Shown in pieces: positions 9,616 through 18,662 of a DNA stretch of 64,000 nt. Both the position numbers and the translations under genes were made by a program. Origin of the DNA: Colwellia sp. MB3u-45 (GTDB lineage: Bacteria > Pseudomonadota > Gammaproteobacteria > Enterobacterales > Alteromonadaceae); NCBI RefSeq assembly GCF_014077005.1, contig NZ_JACGVC010000047.1, forward strand, positions 248,001-312,000, read 5' to 3'. The notes beneath the pieces are model-generated. The model made no database searches and had not been told where the DNA came from. It saw only the letters and a list, made by a program, of their open reading frames with translations. The stretch's first letter is position 1, and each line of letters starts with the position of its first letter.

Positions 9616-9849
9616 ATACACTCGATTAAGTGTGTTTATTACCAAACTATGATTGTCAAACTAAGTATGGCGCTATGACACTTTTAAGGCCTAAATATGG
9701 CGACATATTTAGGGCGGAATAGTTAATGTGCTACAGACCTTAACAGGTCGATTTTTTATTGTTAAATAGCTCTTCTGACGTCATGGTGTTACTAATACCA
9801 ATGGCTCACATCATCATTTCAAACCTGTAAAAGTCATTTATCAATGGTG

Positions 9850-11196
9850 TCATGTTTCATCGTTCAGTTGCTTTGCGCTTTTCATTAAGTAAGGAGCAAG
9901 TGCGCTTTTAAAATCCAGTGTTGCGCCTAACTTGTTGGCTAGCAATATCATGCCAGTAATTTTACGATTGACTAATGCAACCTCAAATATAGGAGATGCT
10001 GCGGCTGTTTTATCAGTCATCAGTGGCATACTAACTTCTTGAATTCGTTTAATTAGCTGTTGTTTTTTTAAGTTGTAGCCAGTATCACTTTGCAAACAAT
10101 CACTCGCTTCAAAACACGCTTTTAGCACAGTATCTATGGCCGCAGCACTCATGTTATGGTCAATTAAACCAAGCGAATACAGGGCTGAACGCATGTCGTT
10201 AGTATCTTGGCGCTGCATAGCATCAGCCATAGCGAGATAATGCGTTGAGGTATGCTGAGCAATCTGCCGGCAGGCTCCAAAATCGAGTAACACTATTTTT
10301 TGCGTATCACTCTGATACAAAAAATTGGCAAAGTTGGGGTCACTTTGCATGAGTTTATGGCTGAACAGTTCTTGGTAGGTTAAGTGCATTAACTGGCTAC
10401 ATACTAGATCGACAATGTCAGCACTCATGGTACTAATATCTGTGATGGCAGAACCTTCAATGTATTCCATCGCAAGTATGTTTTGGTCAGTTAGCTCGTC
10501 AACGACAAAGGGTACAATGAAGCGAGGATCGTTGCGCAGATTGGCACGATAAGCCTTAAGAAATTTGGCTTCCTGCAAATAATTAGCTTCGTTTTTAAGT
10601 TGTGCTTTTGCTTCAGCGAGCAAGCTGGTTAAATCGATATGTTGAGGTAATACACCGCTCAGTTTTAGTAAACTCATGACGTTATCAATGTCACTGTCAA
10701 TGCTATCTCTTACCCCGGGGTATTGGACTTTAATCGCCAGCTGACGACCATCTTTGAGTGTTGCTCTATGAACCTGACCAATGCTTGCCGACGCGATGGG
10801 GGCAAATGAAAAATAACTAAATTGTTGATACCAGTCTTTTGACCAAGACGCTTCTAGGGTTTTAATTAGTTGCGCCTTAGGCATTGGGTCAGCTTCTTGG
10901 CGCAGTCGCGAAAGAATAGGCTCCCATTCAGCAGGCAGTAATTCACCTGCATCCATGGAGAGTAGTTGACCCAATTTCATGGCCGCGCCACGCATATGTG
11001 CTAGACGCTTGGTGATCGATATCGCGTTGTCGATATTCATTAAAGACTGAGTTAATGATGGCCGCTGACCACTGAGCATTTGTTTTGTCGCGCCTTTAAC
11101 AATATTGCCAGCAACCGCTGAGGCCAAACCACCCAGCTTAGCTAAGCGAGCAATTCTTCCGGAAGGTACTTTCCGCTCGTTACGTTTTTCTGTCAT
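9850..11196 (-). CDS. ABC1/AarF/UbiB-family atypical kinase
   Basis: 448-residue protein of the ABC1 (ADCK/UbiB) kinase-like family. The family hallmarks are present: the KxGQ element in AMKLGQLLSMD, the alanine-rich nucleotide loop ASIGQVHRATL, the lysine in LAIKVQYPG, and the metal-binding DFG in LLDFGACRQ. Family members support ubiquinone biosynthesis or lipid homeostasis, as ATPases rather than proven protein kinases. It lacks obvious C-terminal membrane helices of true UbiB and is not in a ubi operon, so it is more likely a paralogue than UbiB itself. An upstream 52-76 residue frame overlaps its start. Confidence 0.85.
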   Translation of the reverse strand: MTEKRNERKVPSGRIARLAKLGGLASAVAGNIVKGATKQMLSGQRPSLTQSLMNIDNAISITKRLAHMRGAAMKLGQLLSMDAGELLPAEWEPILSRLRQEADPMPKAQLIKTLEASWSKDWYQQFSYFSFAPIASASIGQVHRATLKDGRQLAIKVQYPGVRDSIDSDIDNVMSLLKLSGVLPQHIDLTSLLAEAKAQLKNEANYLQEAKFLKAYRANLRNDPRFIVPFVVDELTDQNILAMEYIEGSAITDISTMSADIVDLVCSQLMHLTYQELFSHKLMQSDPNFANFLYQSDTQKIVLLDFGACRQIAQHTSTHYLAMADAMQRQDTNDMRSALYSLGLIDHNMSAAAIDTVLKACFEASDCLQSDTGYNLKKQQLIKRIQEVSMPLMTDKTAAASPIFEVALVNRKITGMILLANKLGATLDFKSALAPYLMKSAKQLNDET

Positions 11197-11341
11197 AGTA
11201 AAGTTGATTCGTTGGGCATGGTAACGCTTCTACCTTTGTTTTGTTTAATGCAGCCTCGCTGGAATTTACAGCAAGGGTCGACGATAATATTAGCAAAAAA
11301 ACTTTGCTGATGCCTGTGCTAGCTGTCCTCTCAAACATTTT
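11180..11341 (-). CDS. Possible small secreted protein upstream of ABC1 kinase
   Basis: Short open frame starting at ATG 11341 (53 residues; a longer start exists at 11410) and overlapping the ABC1 kinase start by 17 bases. The N-terminus has a signal-like pattern: a positive residue, a hydrophobic run VFLLILSSTLA, and a small-residue cleavage-like AVNSSEA. No family recognised. The overlap with the next start suggests coupling, but such a short frame in AT-rich DNA can be accidental. Confidence 0.25.
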   Translation of the reverse strand, partial: KMFERTASTGISKVFLLILSSTLAVNSSEAALNKTKVEALPCPTNQLYYDRKT

Positions 11342-11482
11342 ATTTGGCAGCATAGCCGAGTTAACTTTTTCACCGATGAAATATTTTAGAGAAAAAATAG
11401 CAGTGAACAAGTCAGTATCGTGCTGATCAGCATGACTTTAGACTTAATAAGTCAATTGAAAGCGATTATTTTTTTGCTCATA

Positions 11483-11507
11483 ATACTTGAGTGATTTAGT
11501 CAAGTAC
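11483..11507. promoter_or_regulatory. IscR type-1-like operator, distal copy
   Basis: 25-bp site with inverted arms ACTTGA and TCAAGT around an AT-rich centre, starting ATACTTGAGTGATTTAG. It matches the E. coli IscR type-1 consensus (ATAnYYGACTRWWWYAGTCRRnTAT) at nearly all conserved positions. It lies upstream of sufB and 35 bp (centre to centre) from a second copy. Confidence 0.7.
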
Positions 11508-11517
11508 TATATGATTA

Positions 11518-11542
11518 ATACTTGAGTAAATCAGTCAAGTAT
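11518..11542. promoter_or_regulatory. IscR type-1-like operator, proximal copy
   Basis: 25-bp inverted repeat with arms ATACTTGA and TCAAGTAT around GTAAATCAG, a better match to the IscR type-1 consensus than the distal copy. A -10-like TATTAT (11540-11545) overlaps its right edge, so holo-IscR binding would block the suf promoter. No iscR gene is in the window, so control in trans is implied. Confidence 0.72.
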
Positions 11543-11644
11543 TATGCTGTTGCCGTCAACATTCGTGGTTTACAAAAACTTAGACAGCCACTCTGGTATC
11601 TAATTATTTAAATCAGGGCAACATAGCTATGGAGAAACTAAAGT

Positions 11645-13081
11645 ATGAGTGAGCAACTCGATCAGGCGTTATCCCGCAAATACGATGCAGGTTTTGTTTC
11701 TGACATCGAATCTGAAACCTTTCCACCTGGCTTGGACGAAGATGTTATACGCCGCATCTCCGCCATGAAAGAAGAACCAGAATGGATGTTAGAGTGGCGT
11801 CTTCGCGCCTACAACAACTGGCTTGACATGGAAGAGCCGGATTGGGCTCATGTGCATTACCCGAAAATAGATTTTAATGCCATCTCATATTACTCTGCAC
11901 CTAAGAGTATGGCGGACAAACCCCAGTCCTTGGATGAAGTAGACCCTGAACTGTTGCGCACCTATGAAAAGCTGGGCATTCCGCTTTATGAGCAAGAAAT
12001 GCTAGCTGGGGTTGCTGTAGACGCCGTTTTTGATTCGGTATCTGTGGTGACCACCTACCGTGCAAAGCTAGAAGAAGCAGGCGTTATTTTCTGTCCTATT
12101 TCCGAAGCCGTGCATAAGTATCCTGAACTGGTAAAAAAATATCTCGGATCGGTAGTTCCCCGTTCAGATAATTACTTCGCCGCCCTTAACAGTGCAGTAT
12201 TCACCGATGGTTCATTTGTCTATATACCCAAGGGCGTGCGTTGCCCTATGGAGCTGTCCACTTATTTTCGTATCAATGAGGAAAATACTGGCCAGTTCGA
12301 ACGGACACTGATTGTTGCCGAAGAGGGTAGCCATGTGAGTTACCTGGAAGGCTGCACTGCGCCTCAACGGGATGAAAACCAGCTGCATGCTGCCGTGGTT
12401 GAACTCGTTGTTATGGATGATGCTCAAATCAAGTACTCTACCGTACAAAACTGGTATCCCGGTGATGAGAACGGTAAAGGGGGGATCTATAACTTTGTCA
12501 CCAAACGCGCTATATGTCACACCAATGCCAAGGTTTCTTGGACTCAGGTAGAAACCGGCTCTGCAATCACCTGGAAATACCCCAGTTGTATCCTCAAAGG
12601 CGATAACAGTGTAGGTGAATTCTATTCTGTTGCCCTGACAAGAGGTAGACAGCAGGCCGATACCGGCACCAAGATGATCCATTTGGGCAAGAATACCAAA
12701 TCCACTATTATTTCCAAGGGTATCAGCGCCGGTAACAGCAACAATACCTACCGTGGTCTGGTCAGTATGGGCGCTAAGGCGGAAGGTGCGCGTAATTTTA
12801 CCCAGTGTGATTCATTGCTCATTGGTGATCGCTGTGGTGCTCACACTTTCCCTTATATCGAGAGTCGCAACCCCTCTGCCATAGTGGAGCATGAGGCTAC
12901 CACCTCCAAGGTCAGCGATGATCAGATGTTTTTATGCCAGCAACGTGGCCTTGATCCTGAAAAGGCCGTATCTATGATCGTTAATGGCTTCTGTAAGGAA
13001 GTATTCAAAGAACTGCCCATGGAGTTCGCCGTAGAGGCGGGCAAATTACTCGAGATCAGTCTTGAAGGCTCAATAGGATAA
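11645..13081 (+). CDS. sufB: Fe-S cluster scaffold subunit SufB
   Basis: Scaffold protein of the SUF iron-sulfur assembly machine, working as SufBC2D in the cytoplasm. 478 residues, normal length; the conserved core [18 protein letters not shown], the [16 protein letters not shown] segment with the cluster-binding/sulfur-accepting cysteine, and the C-terminal beta-helix end are present. GGAGAAAC lies just upstream of the ATG. It leads the suf operon and is preceded by two IscR-like sites rather than by a local iscR/sufR gene. Confidence 0.96.
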   Translation: MSEQLDQALSRKYDAGFVSDIESETFPPGLDEDVIRRISAMKEEPEWMLEWRLRAYNNWLDMEEPDWAHVHYPKIDFNAISYYSAPKSMADKPQSLDEVDPELLRTYEKLGIPLYEQEMLAGVAVDAVFDSVSVVTTYRAKLEEAGVIFCPISEAVHKYPELVKKYLGSVVPRSDNYFAALNSAVFTDGSFVYIPKGVRCPMELSTYFRINEENTGQFERTLIVAEEGSHVSYLEGCTAPQRDENQLHAAVVELVVMDDAQIKYSTVQNWYPGDENGKGGIYNFVTKRAICHTNAKVSWTQVETGSAITWKYPSCILKGDNSVGEFYSVALTRGRQQADTGTKMIHLGKNTKSTIISKGISAGNSNNTYRGLVSMGAKAEGARNFTQCDSLLIGDRCGAHTFPYIESRNPSAIVEHEATTSKVSDDQMFLCQQRGLDPEKAVSMIVNGFCKEVFKELPMEFAVEAGKLLEISLEGSIG

Positions 13082-13087
13082 AAATAC

Positions 13088-13852
13088 ATGCTTAAAATTA
13101 ACAACCTACACGCAAGTGTAGAACAAAAAGAAATACTCAAAGGTCTCAACCTAGACATTAAACCCGGTGAAGTTCATGCCATTATGGGCCCTAACGGCGC
13201 AGGTAAAAGCACCTTAGGTTTCATTCTATCCGGTCGCGAAGGCTATGAGGTGAGTGAAGGCCAAGTAGAATTTAACGGCGAAGACCTGCTCGACATGGCG
13301 ATAGAAGAACGAGCCCGCAAGGGACTGTTTCTGGCTTTTCAGTATCCAGTAGAGATCCCTGGCGTTAGCAATATGGCCTTTATGAAAGAATCGGTGAACG
13401 CCATACGTGAGCAACGTGGTGAAACGCCATTGACTGCCACAGAGTTTCTGAAAAAAGCCAAGGAAGCCTGCAAACAAGTGCAGCTATCGTTGGATTTTCT
13501 TAAACGCGGTGTTAACGAAGGATTTTCCGGCGGCGAAAAGAAACGCAACGAAATTATGCAGATGATCCTACTTGAACCCAGTCTATGCATTCTGGATGAA
13601 TCCGACTCTGGTTTGGATATCGATGCCCTACAAGTAGTGGCTAACGGCGTGAACAGCCAACGCGACGGTAAACGCAGCTTTATTATCATCACCCATTATC
13701 AGCGCCTGCTCGATTATATTAAACCTGACTATGTGCATATTTTGGCCAATGGTAAAGTCGTCAAAAGTGGCGATGCTTCACTGGCCACAGACGTGGAAAA
13801 AGAAGGTTATGCTTTCCTAGGACAGGATAACGCCGAGGAGACAAATGCATGA
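13088..13852 (+). CDS. sufC: SUF ATPase SufC
   Basis: ABC-type ATPase that drives conformational change in the SufBC2D scaffold; it is soluble, not a transporter. 254 residues with Walker A GPNGAGKS at 34-41, the SufC-type signature FSGGEKKRNEI, and Walker B LCILDESDSGLD followed by the His switch in IITHYQRLL. It starts 6 bases after sufB and its stop overlaps the sufD start as ATGA. Confidence 0.96.
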   Translation: MLKINNLHASVEQKEILKGLNLDIKPGEVHAIMGPNGAGKSTLGFILSGREGYEVSEGQVEFNGEDLLDMAIEERARKGLFLAFQYPVEIPGVSNMAFMKESVNAIREQRGETPLTATEFLKKAKEACKQVQLSLDFLKRGVNEGFSGGEKKRNEIMQMILLEPSLCILDESDSGLDIDALQVVANGVNSQRDGKRSFIIITHYQRLLDYIKPDYVHILANGKVVKSGDASLATDVEKEGYAFLGQDNAEETNA

Positions 13853-15108
13853 GCCAGTGGTTAAAGCAGGTAATAGACCGTGGTCAGGCCATTGATGACT
13901 GGCTTAGCCCGCTTCGGGCTCAGGCCCTAGAAGCGCTGGGCAACACTAAATGGCCCAATCGCCGGGTAGAAAGCTGGAAATATACCTCATTGGCACCACT
14001 GGAACAGCTTGAATTAAGCCCTAGTACCACAGCGGGCAAAGCCATCATTGAAGATATTGAGGGCTTGAACAGCCTAGACTTGATTTTTGTAAATGGCAAA
14101 TTACAAAGCGATATAAGCTTACTCTCTTTACCACAAGGGCTGCATATCAGTAGCTTGCTAGATGCATCAGATAAGCAACAAAACACGGCCAACGCCTTGT
14201 TTGCCAAGATCAAACCTCAGCGTCATCTTTTTGGTCTGGTCAACGATGCCTTAGCAGAAGATGGTCTGATTATCGATATTGATGCCAACAGCAAGATTGA
14301 ACAGCCGATTCGGATTGTTAATATCAGCAGCGATGGACAAGAATCTCATCATCGTGTGCTGGTGCGCTTAGGCAGCCATGCCAGTGCCACAGTCATTGAG
14401 CACGGGCAAGGAGAACAAGCCAGCCTTAGCACAGGTTTTGCCGAATATGACATCGGTGAACAAGCTTACCTTGAGCATTACCGACTGGCCATGCATACCC
14501 ATCAGGCCATACATATCGGCGGCGATCATTTCAGCCTGCAGCAAAAAGCACAGCTTAACAGCACGCTGATCGCTTATGGCAGTGAATTGTCACGCATGGA
14601 TGTGGATATCATTCACAACGGTGAGCATGCAAAGGCCAAATTTAACGCCATTTACTTGCTCGGCGAAGCAGAGAACTTTGATCTGCATAGTACTATCGAA
14701 CATGTGATGCCCAATGGCACCACAAAAGAAAATGCCCGAGGCATTGTCGGTGACAAGGCCAAGGCCGTTTTCAATGGCCGTATTCATATTCACCGTAATG
14801 CCCAGAAGACGCTAGCAGAGCTGCATAACCGTAACCTGTTATTGTCCCGTCGCGGTCAAATAAATACTAAGCCTGAGTTGGAAATCTATGCCGACGACGT
14901 GCTGTGTGCTCACGGTGCCACCGTTGCCGAGACCGAGGAAGAAACCTTGTATTACTTGCTTTCACGCGGCATATCACGATCCCAAGCGCTGGTTATGCTC
15001 AACTTCGGCTTTATTCAGGAGTTGGTGGAACAGATGCCTAATCAGCACCTGGCGCAGTGGCTCAAGCCCCAATTGCATTCACGCTTCGTGGAAATGGAAG
15101 TAAAATGA
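13849..15108 (+). CDS. sufD: Fe-S assembly scaffold subunit SufD
   Basis: Partner of SufB in the SufBC2D complex, needed for iron acquisition and cluster assembly. 419 residues, paralogous to SufB in its C-terminal half; the conserved DIIHNGEHAKAKFNAIY, GRIHIHRNAQKT and CAHGATVAETEEETLYYLLSRGI segments are visible (the conserved His of the last motif sits in CAHGAT). It overlaps sufC and sufS by 4 bases each, so translation is coupled along the operon. Confidence 0.95.
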   Translation: MSQWLKQVIDRGQAIDDWLSPLRAQALEALGNTKWPNRRVESWKYTSLAPLEQLELSPSTTAGKAIIEDIEGLNSLDLIFVNGKLQSDISLLSLPQGLHISSLLDASDKQQNTANALFAKIKPQRHLFGLVNDALAEDGLIIDIDANSKIEQPIRIVNISSDGQESHHRVLVRLGSHASATVIEHGQGEQASLSTGFAEYDIGEQAYLEHYRLAMHTHQAIHIGGDHFSLQQKAQLNSTLIAYGSELSRMDVDIIHNGEHAKAKFNAIYLLGEAENFDLHSTIEHVMPNGTTKENARGIVGDKAKAVFNGRIHIHRNAQKTLAELHNRNLLLSRRGQINTKPELEIYADDVLCAHGATVAETEEETLYYLLSRGISRSQALVMLNFGFIQELVEQMPNQHLAQWLKPQLHSRFVEMEVK

Positions 15109-16337
15109 ATACCAGCAACAGTGTACTGAATATCAATGAAATCCGGAACCAGTTCCCTATTTTGCATCAGCAAATTGAGGGTCACCCCTTGGTATATTTG
15201 GATAATGCCGCCACCACCCAAAAACCTCAGGCGGTGATCCAGGCGATAACCGATTTTTACACTCAGTGTAATGCCAATGTGCATCGCGGTGCCCATCATC
15301 TTTCTGATGAGGCCACCCGGCGCTACGAAAAAGCTCGGGATACGGTAGCCAACTTTATTCATGCCCATGATCGCAAGGAAGTGATTTGGACCAGTGGCAC
15401 CACCGAAGGTATCAATATTATTGCCAATGGTATGGCCCAACGCCTGCAAAGTGTCGATGAAGTGCTGGTAACTGAAATGGAGCATCACGCTAACCTTGTC
15501 ACTTGGCAGCAGGCCTGTTTGCGTAGCGGTGCAACACTGAAAATTGCGCCCATCCATGATGATGGCACACTGGATACCGAAGCCTTTGCTGCCTTGTTGT
15601 CACAGAAAACGAAAATGGTTGCCCTGCCCCATGTCTCTAATGCCCTGGGTACAGTTAATCCGGTAAAAGAGCTCACCGCCCTAAGTAAAGAACAAGGCGC
15701 GTTAGTGCTCATTGACGGGGCACAGAGTATTGCCCATGGCAATGTGAATGTAAGCGATATCGGCTGTGATTTTTACGTATTCTCCGGCCACAAGCTGTTT
15801 GGCCCTACCGGCATAGGTGTGCTTTGGGGTAAAGAAGAGGTGCTTCAGGACTGGCCTGTATGGCAGACCGGCGGTGAAATGATTGCCACCGTCACTTACG
15901 AAAGTGCCACCTGGGGCGAATTACCTAACCGTCTTGAGGCTGGCACCCCCAATATTGCCGGTGCCATAGCTTTAGCCGCCGCCATAGACTGGTTTACTAG
16001 TCTGAACTTAAGCGCGGTACAAGCGCATGAGCAGGCACTGATGGCCAGCGCCCTGGAACAGGCCCAAGCCTTTGAGGGCTTAACCATTATCGGCAATGCT
16101 GCCAATAAGATGGGCGTGTTGAGTTTTATATTACAAGGCTGCCACCCCGCCGATATAGGCTTTCTTCTGGATCGTCAGGGCATTGCCATTCGTACGGGTG
16201 ATCATTGTGCCCAACCACTGATGCGCCGCTTGAATTTACCGGGGACAGCCAGAGCTTCATTCTCGGTATATAACACTTTAGAAGAAGTGGACGCGTTGTT
16301 TATTGCCCTTAAAAAAGTCCAGAACATGCTGGCCTGA
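15105..16337 (+). CDS. sufS: Cysteine desulfurase SufS
   Basis: PLP-dependent group II cysteine desulfurase that provides sulfur as a persulfide to SufE and then SufBCD. From the ATG at 15105 (overlapping sufD as ATGA) it has 410 residues. The Schiff-base lysine is K230 in FSGHKLFGPTG, and the catalytic cysteine is C368 in RTGDHCAQPLM. An upstream in-frame start at 15057 would lie inside sufD and is not needed. Confidence 0.96.
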   Translation: MNTSNSVLNINEIRNQFPILHQQIEGHPLVYLDNAATTQKPQAVIQAITDFYTQCNANVHRGAHHLSDEATRRYEKARDTVANFIHAHDRKEVIWTSGTTEGINIIANGMAQRLQSVDEVLVTEMEHHANLVTWQQACLRSGATLKIAPIHDDGTLDTEAFAALLSQKTKMVALPHVSNALGTVNPVKELTALSKEQGALVLIDGAQSIAHGNVNVSDIGCDFYVFSGHKLFGPTGIGVLWGKEEVLQDWPVWQTGGEMIATVTYESATWGELPNRLEAGTPNIAGAIALAAAIDWFTSLNLSAVQAHEQALMASALEQAQAFEGLTIIGNAANKMGVLSFILQGCHPADIGFLLDRQGIAIRTGDHCAQPLMRRLNLPGTARASFSVYNTLEEVDALFIALKKVQNMLA

Positions 16338-16347
16338 GGATTATTTG

Positions 16348-16713
16348 ATGAATGTAGAAAAGTTTACCCCGGAAAAAAGTCAAGGCGAAGCCGTCACCCT
16401 GACAAAAGCGGCGATAAAGTATTTTGAAGGCAAGTTAGCAGAGCACCCCGGCCATCTATTGCGCCTGTCTAGTAAAGTCAGCGGCTGCACTGGTTACTCC
16501 TATGTGCTGGACGTTGCCAAGGAACCAGAAGATGGGGATACACGGATCGAGGCGAGTGATAAGCTCACCCTGACCATCGCTGCCAAAACGATGGATTTAG
16601 TCAGAAACACTGAAATTGACTATGTAAAAGAAGGCGTTAACGGCGTAGTCAGGTTTAATAATCCCAATGCCGTCAATGAATGTGGTTGTGGTGAAAGCTT
16701 TAGCGTCAGCTAA
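16348..16713 (+). CDS. sufA: A-type Fe-S carrier SufA
   Basis: HesB/IscA-family carrier that accepts clusters from SufBCD and delivers them to apoproteins. 121 residues with the three ligand cysteines in the family spacing: C47, C112 and C114 (C-x64-C-x-C). Start at 16348 is supported by GAGG just after the sufS stop. Its position fourth after sufB differs from E. coli, where sufA is first. A DUF59-like or ErpA assignment is less likely because of the operon. Confidence 0.88.
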   Translation: MNVEKFTPEKSQGEAVTLTKAAIKYFEGKLAEHPGHLLRLSSKVSGCTGYSYVLDVAKEPEDGDTRIEASDKLTLTIAAKTMDLVRNTEIDYVKEGVNGVVRFNNPNAVNECGCGESFSVS

Positions 16714-16756
16714 ATGTCATGACAAACCTATGCTTTGTCATAAAGAGGTTCAATAA

Positions 16757-17290
16757 ATGCAACAAAAAATAGTCGTTACTGAGCGCGAATGCAAAGCAAG
16801 GGGTGTGCCTAATGGCGATTTACAAGTGATCCCGAAAGGCGAATTTGTCAATATCACCCAGGATCTTGGCGGCAACTACACCGTCACCTGGCGCGGCAAT
16901 ATGCTGCGTATTGATGGCACTGATGCCGATGCTATAGGGCGCAAATCACAAAAACTGGATTTTCCTATTCTCAACGATGGTCTTATCCATAAGGATCATG
17001 TTTTACAAGCCCTGGCCACTGTCTATGATCCTGAAATTCCCATTGACCTGTTGTCTCTGGGGCTGATTTACAAAGTTGTTGTCAATCAGGATACACAAAC
17101 CGTGCATATCGATATGACCCTGACGGCCCCCGCCTGTGGTATGGGACCTGTGTTGGTAGGGGATGTAGAATACCGAGTGAGCATGGTACCCAATGTTAAA
17201 AAAGTTGCGGTAGAGCTGATATTTGATCCCCCCTGGTCCCGTGAGATGATGAGCGAAGAAGCTCAGCTCGAAGCCGGTATTTTTTTCTAG
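16757..17290 (+). CDS. sufT: SUF accessory protein SufT (MIP18/DUF59 domain)
   Basis: 177-residue SufT-type maturation factor. The N-terminal ~75 residues form the SufT-specific region; the C-terminal half is a DUF59/MIP18 domain with DPEIPIDLLSLGLIYKV (about 91-107) and the TLTAPACGMG motif, C127, typical for Fe-S targeting factors. SufT helps load Fe-S clusters onto client proteins, especially under high demand. AGAGG precedes the ATG, and it lies within the suf operon between sufA and sufE. Confidence 0.92.
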   Translation: MQQKIVVTERECKARGVPNGDLQVIPKGEFVNITQDLGGNYTVTWRGNMLRIDGTDADAIGRKSQKLDFPILNDGLIHKDHVLQALATVYDPEIPIDLLSLGLIYKVVVNQDTQTVHIDMTLTAPACGMGPVLVGDVEYRVSMVPNVKKVAVELIFDPPWSREMMSEEAQLEAGIFF

Positions 17291-17312
17291 TTAGATAACC
17301 TGAGAGTCCCTG

Positions 17313-17723
17313 ATGAACCTACCAAGCAGCCAAGAAATTATAGAGGATATGGCCTTTTTTGATGACTGGGAGCAGCGCTATCAGTACATCATCGATTTAG
17401 GCAAAAGTATTCCACCTATTGATGAAAGTCTGAAAACTAACGAGAATTTGGTCAGAGGTTGCCAAAGCAATGTCTGGCTAGTGAGCACTGAGCGGGACGG
17501 TAAATTACAGTTTCAGGCAGACAGTGACGCGGTAATTGTTAATGGCCTACTGGCCTTAGTGATAGCCGTTTTTAATGACAAAACCATGGCGAAAATTCTG
17601 GATTTTGACATTAATGGCTATTTCAAAGCACTGGACCTTGAGCGCCATATCACCCCCACTCGTGGCAACGGCCTGCAGGCTATCGTCGCTAAAATTCAGG
17701 CCATTGCTAAAACGAAGATGTGA
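17313..17723 (+). CDS. sufE: Sulfur acceptor SufE
   Basis: SufE accepts persulfide sulfur from SufS and passes it to SufB, and stimulates SufS activity. 136 residues, family length; the active-site cysteine is C50 in VRGCQSNVWL. GAGAG lies just upstream of the ATG. It is the last suf gene, 23 bases after sufT, so the operon order is B-C-D-S-A-T-E. Confidence 0.95.
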   Translation: MNLPSSQEIIEDMAFFDDWEQRYQYIIDLGKSIPPIDESLKTNENLVRGCQSNVWLVSTERDGKLQFQADSDAVIVNGLLALVIAVFNDKTMAKILDFDINGYFKALDLERHITPTRGNGLQAIVAKIQAIAKTKM

Positions 17724-17839
17724 ACAGATAAGACTGAGCTGTATTTGCAAGCTACCTTGGTTCAAACCCTGTTCAAGAATTAATATTAACATCATATAGC
17801 TACGGATAACTTCCCCACCCTAGTTTACAAGAGTATTAA

Positions 17840-18622
17840 ATGAGACAGACCATTACAGAAACAGTCACGAGTGTTCATCACTGGAATGATACGCTGTTTA
17901 GCTTTAAAACCACTCGTCAGCCCACATTCACCTTTGAAAACGGCCAGTTCGTTATGATAGGCCTTGAGGTCGATGGCAAACCATTACTACGGGCTTACAG
18001 TATTGCCAGTGCCAATTATGAAGATGAACTCGAATTTTTTAGTATAAAAGTTCCCAATGGGGCACTCACCTCTCGTTTGCAACACATTCAAGTTGGTGAA
18101 CCACTTACTCTATCAACCCGCCCTACCGGAACCTTGGTAGCCGGCAGGCTTAAGCCAGGAAAGCACCTATACTTACTGGCGACCGGAACCGGGTTAGCGC
18201 CTTTTATGAGCATTATTAAAGATCCACACCTATACGAACAGTATGAAAAAATTATAGTGGTTCATGGTGTGCGTAATATTTCTGAGCTCGCTTATCAACA
18301 CACCATCTGTGATGAACTACCGAACAATGAATTTTTTGGTGATTGGGTCAAAGAAAAACTGATTTATTACCCCACAGTAACTCGAGAGGAATTTCGTTCT
18401 CAAGCTCATCAACAAAGAATTACTCACTTGCTAGCGAATAATACCTTAACACAAGAAATTGGCTTGCCGGCTATTGATCCAAGTACGGATAGATTTATGC
18501 TTTGTGGTAATCAGGCCATGCTCGATGACACGATGGCAATGTTAAATAAACAAGGTTTTAAAAAGGCCACCTCCAGAGAACAAGGTGATTATGTCATCGA
18601 ACAAGCCTTCCTCGAAAAGTAG
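17840..18622 (+). CDS. fpr: Ferredoxin-NADP reductase
   Basis: FAD enzyme exchanging electrons between NADPH and ferredoxin or flavodoxin. 260 residues with the FAD-binding RAYSIAS (51-57), the NADP-binding GTGLAPFMS (115-123) and a C-terminal FLEK ending typical of subclass IIa bacterial reductases. It begins 117 bases after sufE on the same strand; it could supply electrons for cluster assembly and oxidative-stress repair (inference). Whether it shares the suf transcript is not clear: I see no good terminator between them. Confidence 0.92.
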   Translation: MRQTITETVTSVHHWNDTLFSFKTTRQPTFTFENGQFVMIGLEVDGKPLLRAYSIASANYEDELEFFSIKVPNGALTSRLQHIQVGEPLTLSTRPTGTLVAGRLKPGKHLYLLATGTGLAPFMSIIKDPHLYEQYEKIIVVHGVRNISELAYQHTICDELPNNEFFGDWVKEKLIYYPTVTREEFRSQAHQQRITHLLANNTLTQEIGLPAIDPSTDRFMLCGNQAMLDDTMAMLNKQGFKKATSREQGDYVIEQAFLEK

Positions 18623-18662
18623 TCATAGACAGGCAAATAATTAATACACCCTATATTAAGCA

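Larger units (their letters stand above)
9400..9849. other. Hairpin-rich intergenic gap after fds operon
   Basis: No convincing gene. It holds four inverted repeats: 9439-9455/9470-9486 (17 bp perfect, 14-base loop), 9584-9589/9606-9611 with a T-run, 9690-9699/9704-9713 (10 bp, GCGA loop) and 9736-9740/9745-9749 before a T-run. On the minus strand the stretch beginning TGTAGCACATTAAC at 9735 resembles an insertion-sequence end (see findings). Confidence 0.6.

Noticed and set aside
12212-12682. Long minus-strand frame opposite sufB
   Set aside because: Shadow of a strongly conserved coding gene; no ribosome-binding site or family resemblance.
11645-17723. Horizontal acquisition of the suf operon from slightly higher GC
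   Set aside because: Hand-counted lines gave 31/60 (12361-12420) and 29/60 (15241-15300), but an adjacent native-looking gene also gave 29/60 (10861-10920); not enough evidence.
17724-17839. tRNA-like GGTTCAAACCC stretch after sufE
   Set aside because: Only a T-arm-like fragment; no acceptor or anticodon arms can be folded.
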